Source: Bradyrhizobium icense (GTDB taxonomy: Bacteria; Pseudomonadota; Alphaproteobacteria; Rhizobiales; Xanthobacteraceae). Taken from it: a stretch of DNA of 64,000 bases. Position numbers and translations under genes: made by a program. The notes below the pieces were generated by a model that searched no databases, was not told the origin of the DNA, and was given only the letters and a program-made list of their open reading frames with translations. The DNA lies in the NCBI RefSeq assembly GCF_001693385.1, contig NZ_CP016428.1, positions 1,488,001 to 1,552,000 on the forward strand, read 5' to 3'. Shown in pieces: positions 1 through 7,939 of this stretch. Positions within the stretch are counted from its first letter, which is position 1. Each line of letters starts with the position of its first letter.

Positions 1-938
1 AGCCCCGCATTCGCCGCGGCCTCCGATGCCACGCTCATCAGCGCCTGAAGATAGTTCTGCGCCAGGATGAAAATCGCAGCGCCGACGATCGCGCCGTACA
101 TCGTGCCCATGCCGCCGATCACCACCATCAGCAGGATGTCCAGCATGATCGAGAAGCTGAGCGAGGTGTCGGGGCCGGCGTATCTCAGCCAGAGCGCGTT
201 CAGCGCGCCGGCGCTCGCAGCCACCAGCGCTGCCAGGCAATTGGCGTAGGTGAGATGAAACACGGTCCGATAGCCGAGCGCTTCGGCGCGAAACCGGTTC
301 TCGCGGATTGCCTGCAGCACCCGGCCGAACGGCGAGTTGACGACGCGCAACAGCCCGAGGATCATCGCCGCGCATGCTGCGAACACGATGTAGTAGGTGA
401 GCGTGCGGCCATTGATCGCGAAGCCGAACCAATCCTTCGGGATCAGGATCGTTCCGGGGCGCAGCAGTTCCGGCAGCTGAAAGCTGCGGCCGTCCTCGCC
501 GCCGGTCAGCCACGACAGTTGCGAGGCCAGCACCAGGAACGCCGACGCCACGGCAAGCGTAATCATCGCAAAGAAGATTGCCTCCACCCGCAGCGAAAAC
601 AGACCGATGCCGAGCGCCAGCAATGCTGCCAATGGTAGCGCGAGGGCAAGCCCGGTGGCGACCGCCGTCCAGGTCGGCCCCATGGAGTACAGCGCGATCG
701 CGATGCCATAGCTGCCGATGCCGTAGAACATGGTATGAGCGAACGACACGCTGCCGGTGTAGCCGAGCAAAAGATCGTAGGATGCCACCAGCGCGGCAAA
801 GATGCAGATCTTGGTCGCCACATTCATGGCCTTGGCACCTGGAAACAGCAGCGGAGCCACCGCCAGTGCGGCGATAATCGCAACCAGCAGAATGCTTAGA
901 ACCCGGCTGCGCGGCGGATCGCCTGACAGGATCATCAT
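1..938 (-). CDS. livM: Branched-chain amino acid ABC transporter permease LivM (3' end beyond window)
   Basis: Inner-membrane permease of a high-affinity branched-chain amino acid or amide importer. The frame is open from ATG at 938 to the window edge, so about 312 codons are visible and the C-terminus is missing. Read on the minus strand it starts MMILSGDPPRSRV, has repeated hydrophobic helices, and carries the conserved EAxxxGY-type loop (RENRFRAEALGYRT) and a VIGGMGTMYGAIVGA stretch typical of LivM/LivH. The ATG overlaps the livH stop codon (ATGA), implying translational coupling within livKGFHM. The family is secure; the substrate is not readable from sequence, and urea or aromatic compounds are possible. 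Confidence 0.9.
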   Translation of the reverse strand, partial: MMILSGDPPRSRVLSILLVAIIAALAVAPLLFPGAKAMNVATKICIFAALVASYDLLLGYTGSVSFAHTMFYGIGSYGIAIALYSMGPTWTAVATGLALALPLAALLALGIGLFSLRVEAIFFAMITLAVASAFLVLASQLSWLTGGEDGRSFQLPELLRPGTILIPKDWFGFAINGRTLTYYIVFAACAAMILGLLRVVNSPFGRVLQAIRENRFRAEALGYRTVFHLTYANCLAALVAASAGALNALWLRYAGPDTSLSFSIMLDILLMVVIGGMGTMYGAIVGAAIFILAQNYLQALMSVASEAAANAG

Positions 939-1945
939 CGGCTCGTTACCGCGTAAAGTCCGCGCGGCCGCCACATCAGGACAGCGACCATCAGCAGGAT
1001 GTTGGATACCAGCGCCAGCTTTGGAACCAGAAAGCCGCCGTAGTTCGCGACCATAGCGACGAGCAGCGCGCCGATGAAGCAGCCGCCGATCGACCCAAGG
1101 CCGCCGATGATCACCACGATGAAGATCAGCACCGTGAGATCATTGCCCATCGAGGCATGAACCTGCTCGCGATAGAGCGCCCACATGATTCCGCCGAACC
1201 CGGCGAGCGCGGAGCCGACCATGAACACGCCGAGAAACAGTTGGCGAATGCGATAGCCGAGCGCCTCGACCATCTCGCGGTTCTCAACGCCGGCTCGGAT
1301 CAAGAGACCGATCTTGGTCCGGTTCAGCACTAGCTGAATAGCGAGAAACACGACGAGGCCGACCAGCATCGCCAGCAGGCGGTATTTTGCGATCGCGACA
1401 TCGCCGATGATGAAGGAGCCGCGCAGCGACGACGGCAGCGGCAACGGAATGATCTGCGGTCCCCACAGGGCATACAGCGCCTGCTCAGCGACGATCAGCC
1501 CGCCCGTCGTCATCAGGATCTGCTTGAGGTGCTGGCCGTAGACCGGAAGAATCAGCACGCGCTCGACAACGAGGCCCAGCGCGCCGGATACCGCCATCGC
1601 CAGCAAGGCTGCCGGCGCCAGCACCGCGAGATTGACGAGAAGCGAGTCCGCCTGCACCGAGCCTGCCAGCGGCAGCAGCACCAGCGTTGCGATGTAGGCT
1701 CCGACCGCGATGAAGGCGCCGTGGCCAAAATTGAGCACGTCCATCAGGCCGAACACCAGCGTCAGTCCGGACGCCATGATGAAGATCATCATGCCCATGG
1801 CGAGGCTCGCCACCGTGAGCGTCACCCAGGAACTTCCCGATCCGATCAGGGGCAGCATTGCCAGTGCCAGAATGACCGGCAGCAGTGCGGGAAGGAAATC
1901 TCGCTTCGGCTTCGGCAACGGGTCGGTAGCAGCGAGATCGGTCAC
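935..1945 (-). CDS. livH: Branched-chain amino acid ABC transporter permease LivH
   Basis: Second inner-membrane permease of the importer, 336 aa from a GTG start at 1945. That start overlaps the livF TGA (GTGA), which is why I prefer it to any longer reading that would run through livF. The protein begins VTDLAATDPLPKPKRDF, a short cytoplasmic tail, followed by about eight to nine hydrophobic segments. The LivH signature region GLMDVLNFGHGAFIAVGAY lies near residue 75, and VIIGGLGSIGGCFIGALL lies near the C-terminus. The length is slightly above the usual ~290-310 aa because of the N-terminal extension. It works with LivM as the membrane channel. Confidence 0.9.
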   Translation of the reverse strand: MTDLAATDPLPKPKRDFLPALLPVILALAMLPLIGSGSSWVTLTVASLAMGMMIFIMASGLTLVFGLMDVLNFGHGAFIAVGAYIATLVLLPLAGSVQADSLLVNLAVLAPAALLAMAVSGALGLVVERVLILPVYGQHLKQILMTTGGLIVAEQALYALWGPQIIPLPLPSSLRGSFIIGDVAIAKYRLLAMLVGLVVFLAIQLVLNRTKIGLLIRAGVENREMVEALGYRIRQLFLGVFMVGSALAGFGGIMWALYREQVHASMGNDLTVLIFIVVIIGGLGSIGGCFIGALLVAMVANYGGFLVPKLALVSNILLMVAVLMWRPRGLYAVTSR

Positions 1946-2664
1946 TGATGGGTCTCCAGGCTCAATCCGAGCAGGCGCTCCTGCGCCGCGCTGTCGTTTG
2001 CCAGCTCCGCCATGTCGCCGCGATGGACGATCTTGCCATTGTCCATCACCAGGACGGCGTCGCCGATCTGCTGCGCAACGTGGAAATTCTGTTCGACCAG
2101 AAGAATGGTTGCGCCGCGGCGCTTGATCTCGGCAAAGCACTCGATCAGCGCCATCACGATCGCGGGCGCGAGGCCCTTGGTCGGCTCGTCGATCAGGAGC
2201 AGCTTGCGCGGTTCGACGATGGCGCGGGCGATCGACAGCATCTGCTTCTGTCCGCCAGACAAGGAGCCGGCGCGCGACAGCCAGAAGCGCCGCAGCGCCG
2301 GAAAGAATCCGAAAATCCATTCGAGGCGGGAGTCGTCGAGCGGGCCGTCGCGGGCGGCCAGAACCAGATTTTCCTTCACTGTGAGGTCGGAGAATACTGC
2401 CATGCTTTCGGGTACGTAGCCGATGCCGAGACGCGCAATATCCGGCGTCGCGCGCTGTTCGATGCGTTGTCCGGCCAGCGAGATATGGCCTGACGATGCC
2501 GGCCACAGCCCCATGATGGTGCGCAACGTCGTGGTCTTGCCGGCGCCGTTGCGGCCCAGCAGCATCGTGGTCTGTCCTTCAGGCACGACAAAATCGACGC
2601 CATGCAGGATGTGATAGCGCCCGATATGGGTGTGGATGCCGGCAAGGGTCAGGAGATCGCTCAT
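1942..2664 (-). CDS. livF: Branched-chain amino acid ABC transporter ATP-binding protein LivF
   Basis: Cytoplasmic ATPase subunit of the importer, 240 aa, a normal LivF length. Visible motifs are Walker A GRNGAGKTT near residue 37, the ABC signature LSGGQKQML near residue 135, and Walker B LLLIDEP followed by TKGLAPAIV, the LivF-type D-loop. The ATG at 2664 overlaps the livG stop by 4 nt and the gene's own TGA overlaps the livH GTG, so livG-F-H-M is translated as one chain. LivF and LivG probably form a heterodimer that powers transport. Confidence 0.93.
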   Translation of the reverse strand: MSDLLTLAGIHTHIGRYHILHGVDFVVPEGQTTMLLGRNGAGKTTTLRTIMGLWPASSGHISLAGQRIEQRATPDIARLGIGYVPESMAVFSDLTVKENLVLAARDGPLDDSRLEWIFGFFPALRRFWLSRAGSLSGGQKQMLSIARAIVEPRKLLLIDEPTKGLAPAIVMALIECFAEIKRRGATILLVEQNFHVAQQIGDAVLVMDNGKIVHRGDMAELANDSAAQERLLGLSLETHQ

Positions 2665-3428
2665 GCCGCGCTCTTTCCGGGGGCGATGCCGAGATAGGCC
2701 TCCTGCACGATCGGCGAGGCGATCACCTCCGCCGGCTTTCCGTCGGCGACCAGCTTGCCATTGTGCAGGACGATGATGCGGTCGGCGAGCGAGCGCACCA
2801 CGTCCATCTTGTGCTCGACCAGCAGAATGATCTTGCTGGTGTCCTGCTTCAACCGCGCGATCAGGTTGAGGACGACTGGGACTTCGTCGACGCTCATGCC
2901 GGCGGTCGGCTCGTCGAACATGAACACCTTCGGTTCCAGCGCCATCATCAGGGCGACCTCGAGCTTGCGCTGGTCGCCATGGGAAAGCGCAGTGGCTGCG
3001 ACATTACGGCGATTGCCGAGCGCGATGCTGTCGAGAATGGCGTCGGCGCGGGCAATCAGATCGCGCCGGGTCATCCAGGGGCGCAGCATGTCGTAATGCA
3101 CGCCGCTTGCGGACTGTACCGCCAGGCGGACGTTTTCCTCCACGCTCAGGTTTGGAAACAGGTTGGTGAGCTGAAACGCGCGGCCGAGCCCGGCCCGGGT
3201 GCGAAGCGGCGCGGACAGCTGCGTGATATCGGCGTCGTCAAACAGGATGCGGCCTTCGGTTGCGCGCAACTGCCCGGAGATCAGGTTGAAATAGGTGGTC
3301 TTGCCCGCGCCGTTGGGGCCGACGATGGCGGTCAGTTCGCCGGGGCGAAACGTGCAACTGACATGGTCGACGGCGACGTGACCGCCGAAGCGGATGGTCA
3401 GATCGCGGGTTTCGAGGGAAAGGGTCAT
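2661..3428 (-). CDS. livG: Branched-chain amino acid ABC transporter ATP-binding protein LivG
   Basis: Second ATPase subunit, 255 aa when started at ATG 3428 (MTLSLETRDLTIRFGG). An upstream in-frame ATG at 3494 would add 22 residues without homologous character and would cover an intergenic hairpin, so it was not used. Walker A is GPNGAGKTT, the signature is the LivG-type LSHGDQRKLEVA (SHGDQ instead of SGGQ), and Walker B is VFMFDEPTAGM. The stop overlaps the livF start by 4 nt. It follows livK in the same direction after a 105-nt gap containing a stem-loop. Confidence 0.93.
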   Translation of the reverse strand: MTLSLETRDLTIRFGGHVAVDHVSCTFRPGELTAIVGPNGAGKTTYFNLISGQLRATEGRILFDDADITQLSAPLRTRAGLGRAFQLTNLFPNLSVEENVRLAVQSASGVHYDMLRPWMTRRDLIARADAILDSIALGNRRNVAATALSHGDQRKLEVALMMALEPKVFMFDEPTAGMSVDEVPVVLNLIARLKQDTSKIILLVEHKMDVVRSLADRIIVLHNGKLVADGKPAEVIASPIVQEAYLGIAPGKSAA

Positions 3429-3469
3429 TCGCGGTCGTAGGTGGGTGTGTTGCCGGCAGGGCGGATGGA

Positions 3470-3490
3470 TTGCCGGGGCGAACCCGGCAA
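3470..3490 (-). promoter_or_regulatory. Intercistronic stem-loop between livK and livG
   Basis: Perfect inverted repeat with 8-bp arms TTGCCGGG (3470-3477) and CCCGGCAA (3483-3490) around a 5-nt loop, in the 105-nt gap downstream of livK. There is no U-run on the minus strand, so it is unlikely to be a strong intrinsic terminator. A hairpin here usually protects the abundant binding-protein mRNA from 3' decay and lowers downstream expression. The structure is seen; the role is inferred. Confidence 0.55.
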
Positions 3491-3533
3491 TCACGGATCA
3501 TGTCAAGGCGCCGGACGCTTCCGGCTTCCGCAA

Positions 3534-4715
3534 TTACCGCTTGTTGCGGATTGGAATGTTCATGTCCTCGATCTTGATCTCGCGGACCGGCTCGTTCACC
3601 GCCCAGGCGACGTTCGGATCGACCTTGACCTTGAAGTGATACATGCTCTGCAGCGCCTGATGGTCCTCTTTCCGGAACACCATCTTGCCCTTGGGCGTGT
3701 CGAACTCCATGCCTTCCATGGCCGCGATCAGCTTTTCCGTGTCGGTGGACTTGGCCTTGGTGACGGCCGTGACCACGGCCATCGCGGCGGAGAAGCCGCC
3801 GGCGGTAAAGAAATCCGGCGGCGCGTTGAAACGCTTCTTGTGTTCGGCCACCAGCCAGTCGTTCACCGGGTTCTTCGGAATGTCGTAGTAATAGTAGGTC
3901 GCGCCTTCCATGCCGGGCAGGCGCTTGTAGGCGGTGAGGGCGGGCAGGATGTTGCCGCCGGTCGAGAGTTCGATGCCGTAGCGCTTCGGGTCCATGTCCT
4001 GCAGCTTGGTCAGGGGATCGCCGCCGCCGGCCCAGATCACCCAGATGATCTTGCGCCCTGGCTTGTCCTTCAGCGCGTCGAACAGGCGCTGACCGGCCGC
4101 GGTGAAATCGGTCGTGGAGGTCGGCACGTATTCTTCGGCCGCCAGCGTTGCACCGGTTTTCGCCAGCGCTTCCTTGAAGGCGGCGACGCCGTCGCGGCCG
4201 AACGCGTAGTCCTGCGCCAACGTCGCGATCGTGACACCGGGCTTGCCGATCGCCACCGCGTTCGAGATCGCGTCCTGCGAGGAGTTGCGCCCGGTGCGGA
4301 AGATGTACTTGTTCCACTTCTCGCCGGTAATCTGGTCCGCGACCGCCGGCTCGACAATCAGGATCTTCTTGTTTTCCTCGGCCACCGGCAAATCTGCCAG
4401 TGCTGCGGCTGACGACGTCGTGCCGATGGCAATGTCGACCTTGTCGTCCTGATATGCTTCGGCAAGCGCGGCCTTGGAGAGATCCGGCTTGCTCTGATCG
4501 TCCTTGGTGATGATGACGATCTTGCGGCCATCGAGCATCATGGTGCCCTTGGTGGCGTATTCGAAGCCCATGCGCAGGCCGGTCTCGGTCTGCTTGGCGT
4601 AGGCTTCCAAGGGGCCGGTCTTGCCGTAGATCAGGCCGATCTTCAAATCGTCCGCAAAAGCGGCAGTGGCAGTGAGCGCGAGAGTAGCGGCAGCAATGAA
4701 CTTGGTTTTATGCAC
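3534..4715 (-). CDS. livK: Branched-chain amino acid ABC transporter substrate-binding protein LivK-like
   Basis: Periplasmic ligand-binding protein of the importer, 393 aa, type I (Peripla_BP_6) fold. The N-terminus MHKTKFIAAATLALTATAAF is a classic Sec signal peptide ending ATAAFADD. The mature part begins LKIGLIYGKTGPLEAYAKQ, the start of this family. A good ribosome site (GTGGAGGACACTCGTGC) precedes ATG 4715. It is first in livK-G-F-H-M. The YYYYDIPKNPVNDW stretch and overall pattern match rhizobial homologues annotated for amino acids or aromatic acids; the actual ligand is unknown. Confidence 0.92.
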   Translation of the reverse strand: MHKTKFIAAATLALTATAAFADDLKIGLIYGKTGPLEAYAKQTETGLRMGFEYATKGTMMLDGRKIVIITKDDQSKPDLSKAALAEAYQDDKVDIAIGTTSSAAALADLPVAEENKKILIVEPAVADQITGEKWNKYIFRTGRNSSQDAISNAVAIGKPGVTIATLAQDYAFGRDGVAAFKEALAKTGATLAAEEYVPTSTTDFTAAGQRLFDALKDKPGRKIIWVIWAGGGDPLTKLQDMDPKRYGIELSTGGNILPALTAYKRLPGMEGATYYYYDIPKNPVNDWLVAEHKKRFNAPPDFFTAGGFSAAMAVVTAVTKAKSTDTEKLIAAMEGMEFDTPKGKMVFRKEDHQALQSMYHFKVKVDPNVAWAVNEPVREIKIEDMNIPIRNKR

Positions 4716-4777
4716 GAGTGTCCTCCACAGTTATTGCGGCGCACTCTAGAGCATCTTTCCGTCTGGTGGAAAGAGGA

Positions 4778-4980
4778 TTAGCGCGGTGTGCCGCGCATTC
4801 TTGCGAGCAATTCGGCGGTAGGCCAGGAATCTGCGGGCAGACCGAATTTGATCTGCATCAATTTCGTCGCACTACGGCTCACTTGCCCCCGGCAGCTTTG
4901 TCGTGAGGTCAGCCTGCTCCCACGGAGAATTTGCGCCGCGCGCACTTCCTGCAGCCACGGCTCCCGCGCCGCCATTTCAA
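4778..4980 (-). pseudogene. Decayed, internally deleted duplicate of the adjacent lytic transglycosylase 3' end
   Basis: Two blocks of this stretch match the neighbouring transglycosylase gene on the same strand. Block 1 (about 4785-4885) matches 5045-5135, including the shared peptide GLPADSWPTAELLARMRG. Block 2 (about 4890-4975) matches 5470-5560, including EPWLQEVRA and the DNA TTTGTCGTGAGGTCAGCC. In the intact gene these blocks are about 330 bp apart; here they abut near 4888. A fused frame still reads EPWLQEVRAAQ...MQIKFGLPADSWPTAELL over 65 codons but has no start context, signal peptide or catalytic domain. Substitutions in both blocks show it is an old copy. Confidence 0.85.
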
Positions 4981-4996
4981 TGCTACGGTTCTACGA

Positions 4997-6343
4997 TCAC
5001 CGCGCGGCCGGCATCACCAGGCCGGCGGGCTGCGCCTGGACGCTGGGGCCGCGCATTCGCGCCAGCAATTCCGCCGTCGGCCAGGAATCCGCAGGCAGTC
5101 CGTATTTGATCTGCATCGCCTTCACCGCCGTGCGGCTCAACTGCCCCATGATGCCGTCGACCTTGCCGACATTGTAGCCCGCGCGCACCAACAACTGCTG
5201 CAGCTCCTTCAGTTCGTTGAGCGGCAATTGCGCGACCGGCGCGGACGGCTGCCGCATCGGCGCGGCGCCGGCGATCCGGCTGGCGAGATAGGCGGCGGTA
5301 GTCGAATAGATCAGCGAGTTGTTCCACTCTGTATAGGCGGCGAAATTCGCGTACGCCAGGAACGCCGGTCCGGTGCGGCCCATCGGCAGGAGCAGCGAGG
5401 CCGGCAGGTCGTCGTTCGGCAGCGGCCGGCCGTCGGGATAGGTGACGCCGAGTTGCGCGAACTTTGCGCGCGGCAGTTTTGTCGTGAGGTCAGCCTGCTC
5501 CCACGGAAAGTTCTGCGGCGCCCGCACTTCCTGCAGCCACGGCTCGCCGCGCCGCCATTTCAATCCGTTGGCGATGTAGTTCGCCGTCGAGCCGATCACG
5601 TCGGACGCGCTGCGCAACAGGTTGCGACGGCCGTCGCCGTCGTAATCCACTGCGTAGTTGAAGTAATGCGTCGCCAGGAATTGCGTCTGCCCGAGCTCGC
5701 CGGCCCATGCGCCGATCATCTCGCTTGCCGTGAGATCGCCGCGATCGATGATCTTCAGGGCGGCGATGGTTTCCTTGCTGAACATCTCCGAGCGGCGGCA
5801 GTCATAGGCCAGCGACACCAGCGAGCGCAGCGTATGCAGATTGCCTAGCTCGGCGCCAAAACTGCTCTCCAGCCCCCAGAACGCGGCGATCACCGCCGGC
5901 GGCACGCCATATTCCTTCTCGGCACGGTTGAACGCGGCCGCATGCACCCGGATTCGCGCCTGCGCATTTTTTGCCGCGCCGTCGGACGCCCTGTTCCGGG
6001 CGAACTCGGTGAACACCTGGCCGAACACGCGCTGGCCGCGGTCGCGGTTGACGATGCTTTGGTCATAGACGAGGTAGGGCGCGGCTTCGGCCAACGTGCG
6101 CTGCGACACGCCCTCCGCAATCGCCTGCTGCTTCAGATCGGCGAGAAAGCGGTCGAATGATAGGCCGTTGTGGCAGGCGGCGGCGCGGGGCGCGCGCGCA
6201 ACGGCCGGCGGCTGCTGACCCGGCACCGGCGCGGCCACCGGTCTCGGCGCGGGACGGGTCGGGGCGGGAGCCGGTTGAGCGATGGCGAGAGATGAAAGGG
6301 ACAAGGATGCCGCGGCAGCAAGGAGAAGTCTGAAGAACGGCAT
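4997..6343 (-). CDS. Lytic murein transglycosylase (MltB/SltB family) with C-terminal peptidoglycan-binding domain
   Basis: Cleaves the glycan strand of peptidoglycan to 1,6-anhydromuropeptides in the periplasm. I chose ATG 6343 (448 aa) because it starts a clear signal peptide (MPFFRLLLAAAASLSLSSLA ending near AIAQ) and has GGAG upstream; ATG 6379 would add 12 residues in front of it. A Pro/Ala-rich linker follows, then the MltB-type catalytic domain. Glu159 in FWGLESSFG is the expected catalytic acid, and ELGQTQF and YDGDGRRNL are family motifs. The last ~70 residues (LKELQQLLVRAGYNVGKVDG) form a PG_binding_1 domain. A broken duplicate of the 3' end lies just downstream. Confidence 0.92.
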   Translation of the reverse strand: MPFFRLLLAAAASLSLSSLAIAQPAPAPTRPAPRPVAAPVPGQQPPAVARAPRAAACHNGLSFDRFLADLKQQAIAEGVSQRTLAEAAPYLVYDQSIVNRDRGQRVFGQVFTEFARNRASDGAAKNAQARIRVHAAAFNRAEKEYGVPPAVIAAFWGLESSFGAELGNLHTLRSLVSLAYDCRRSEMFSKETIAALKIIDRGDLTASEMIGAWAGELGQTQFLATHYFNYAVDYDGDGRRNLLRSASDVIGSTANYIANGLKWRRGEPWLQEVRAPQNFPWEQADLTTKLPRAKFAQLGVTYPDGRPLPNDDLPASLLLPMGRTGPAFLAYANFAAYTEWNNSLIYSTTAAYLASRIAGAAPMRQPSAPVAQLPLNELKELQQLLVRAGYNVGKVDGIMGQLSRTAVKAMQIKYGLPADSWPTAELLARMRGPSVQAQPAGLVMPAAR

Positions 6344-6572
6344 CCATGTCTCCGGGGAAAGCGTGAGTCCGAAAGCCAAATTCTAGACCGGCCGGTCAGA
6401 TTAGCCAATCCGCCGCGCAAGCCCCGTCACGCGCATAGGAGCCTGCCGTATCAACCTGATCTCGCAGGCTGTTCCAACCGCTTTTCCCCGTGTAGGCTTG
6501 CGGTCTGCCCGACTTTTGAAGGTGAGCCGACAATCACTGGGGCGGCGGAACGAGGGAGATGGCGTAAAGACC

Positions 6573-7442
6573 ATGACGGAACTCCGATATCTGGCGCCTG
6601 GCACGCTTGACGAAGCGGTCGGTGCATTTGCGAAAGCCGGCGGCGCCGCGCGCATTCTGGCCGGCGGCACCGATCTTCTGGTGCAGATGCGGTCTGGCGC
6701 GCTCAAGCCCGGCCTGATCGTCGACATCAAGAAGATCCCAGAGATGACCGCGATCGAACAGACAGCCGACGGCGGCTTTCGCATCGGCGCCGCCGTCTCC
6801 GGCATGGCGCTCTCGGAACACGAGACGTTCGGCAAGATCTGGCCCGGCGTGCTCGAGGCGGTCAACCTGATCGGTTCCAAGCAGGTGCAGGGCCGGGCGT
6901 CCGCCGGCGGCAATCTCTGCAACGGCTCGCCCGCCGGCGACAGCGTGCCGGCGATGGTCGCAGCTGGCGCCATCGTTACCGTGCAGGGCCCGGACGGCCG
7001 TCGCGAGATGAAGGTGGAGGACGTCCCCGCCGGTCCCGGCCGCACCAATTTGAAGCCCGGCGAGGTCCTCGTCAGTTTCACGCTGCCGCCGCGTCCGCCC
7101 GGATCGAGCGATGCTTACCTGCGCATGATACCGCGCACCGAAATGGACATCGCCGTGGTCGGCTGCGGTGTCAGCCTCACCATGAAGGACGGCACCGTCA
7201 CCGCCGCCCGCGTCGGCCTCGGCGCGGTCGCGCCAACTGTGCTGCTGGTGGAAGACGCCGCGAAAGCGCTGATCGGCTCCAAGCTCGACGACGCCGCGCT
7301 GGCGCAGGCGGCCGCGGCCTGCTCCGCCGCCTGCCGCCCGATCGACGACAAGCGCGGCACCATCGCCTATCGCACCAAGGTGGCCGGCGTGCTGCTCAAG
7401 CGCACCGCCGTGATATCAGCCCAACGCGCTACAGGAAAATAA
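6573..7442 (+). CDS. Molybdenum hydroxylase FAD-binding subunit (CoxM-like)
   Basis: Medium, FAD-binding subunit of a xanthine dehydrogenase-family enzyme, 289 aa. It begins MTELRYLAPGTLDEAVGAF and contains the FAD-binding ILAGGTDLL motif near residue 35 and the second FAD motif ASAGGNLCNGSPAGDSVPA near residue 112. ATG 6573 was chosen because family homology begins exactly there; an upstream frame from 6498 is non-homologous. It passes electrons from the 2Fe-2S subunit to FAD. First of three genes in M-S-L order with gaps of 3 and 17 nt, so one operon. Confidence 0.9.
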   Translation: MTELRYLAPGTLDEAVGAFAKAGGAARILAGGTDLLVQMRSGALKPGLIVDIKKIPEMTAIEQTADGGFRIGAAVSGMALSEHETFGKIWPGVLEAVNLIGSKQVQGRASAGGNLCNGSPAGDSVPAMVAAGAIVTVQGPDGRREMKVEDVPAGPGRTNLKPGEVLVSFTLPPRPPGSSDAYLRMIPRTEMDIAVVGCGVSLTMKDGTVTAARVGLGAVAPTVLLVEDAAKALIGSKLDDAALAQAAAACSAACRPIDDKRGTIAYRTKVAGVLLKRTAVISAQRATGK

Positions 7443-7445
7443 TTC

Positions 7446-7922
7446 ATGGCCAAAGTTCACGTCACCACGTCAATCAACGGCGAGCCGATGGAATTTCTGT
7501 GCGAGCCATCAGACACCATGCTCGACGCGCTGCGCGGGCCGCTGGCGCTGACCGGATCCAAGGAAGGCTGCGCCTCGGGCGACTGCGGCGCCTGCTCGAT
7601 CACGGTCGACGATCGCCTGGTCTGTTCCTGCCTGATGCTCGCGGTGGAATCCGAGGGCCACGAGATCAGGACCATCGAGGGCCTGGCGCAGGGCGAGAAG
7701 CTGCATCCGCTGCAGCAGAAATTTCTGGAAATGGCCGCGCTTCAGTGCGGCATCTGCACGTCGGGCATGCTGGTCGCCTCCGATGCGCTGCTGAAGAAAA
7801 ATCCGGACCCGAGCGAGGAGGAAGTCCGCTTCTGGCTCGCCGGCAACCTCTGCCGCTGCACCGGCTATGACAAGATCGTCCGCGCGGTGATGGAAACCGC
7901 TGCCGAAATGCGCGCGCAATAA
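7446..7922 (+). CDS. Molybdenum hydroxylase 2Fe-2S subunit (CoxS-like)
   Basis: Small iron-sulfur subunit, 158 aa, normal for the family. The N-terminal plant-type ferredoxin domain holds GCASGDCGACSITVDDRLVC (Cys cluster I). The helical C-terminal domain has CGICTSGM and LCRCTGYDKIV (cluster II). It shuttles electrons from the Mo cofactor in the large subunit to FAD. It starts 3 nt after the FAD subunit stop. Confidence 0.94.
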   Translation: MAKVHVTTSINGEPMEFLCEPSDTMLDALRGPLALTGSKEGCASGDCGACSITVDDRLVCSCLMLAVESEGHEIRTIEGLAQGEKLHPLQQKFLEMAALQCGICTSGMLVASDALLKKNPDPSEEEVRFWLAGNLCRCTGYDKIVRAVMETAAEMRAQ

Positions 7923-7939
7923 TTGCGGGAGACAGCCCA

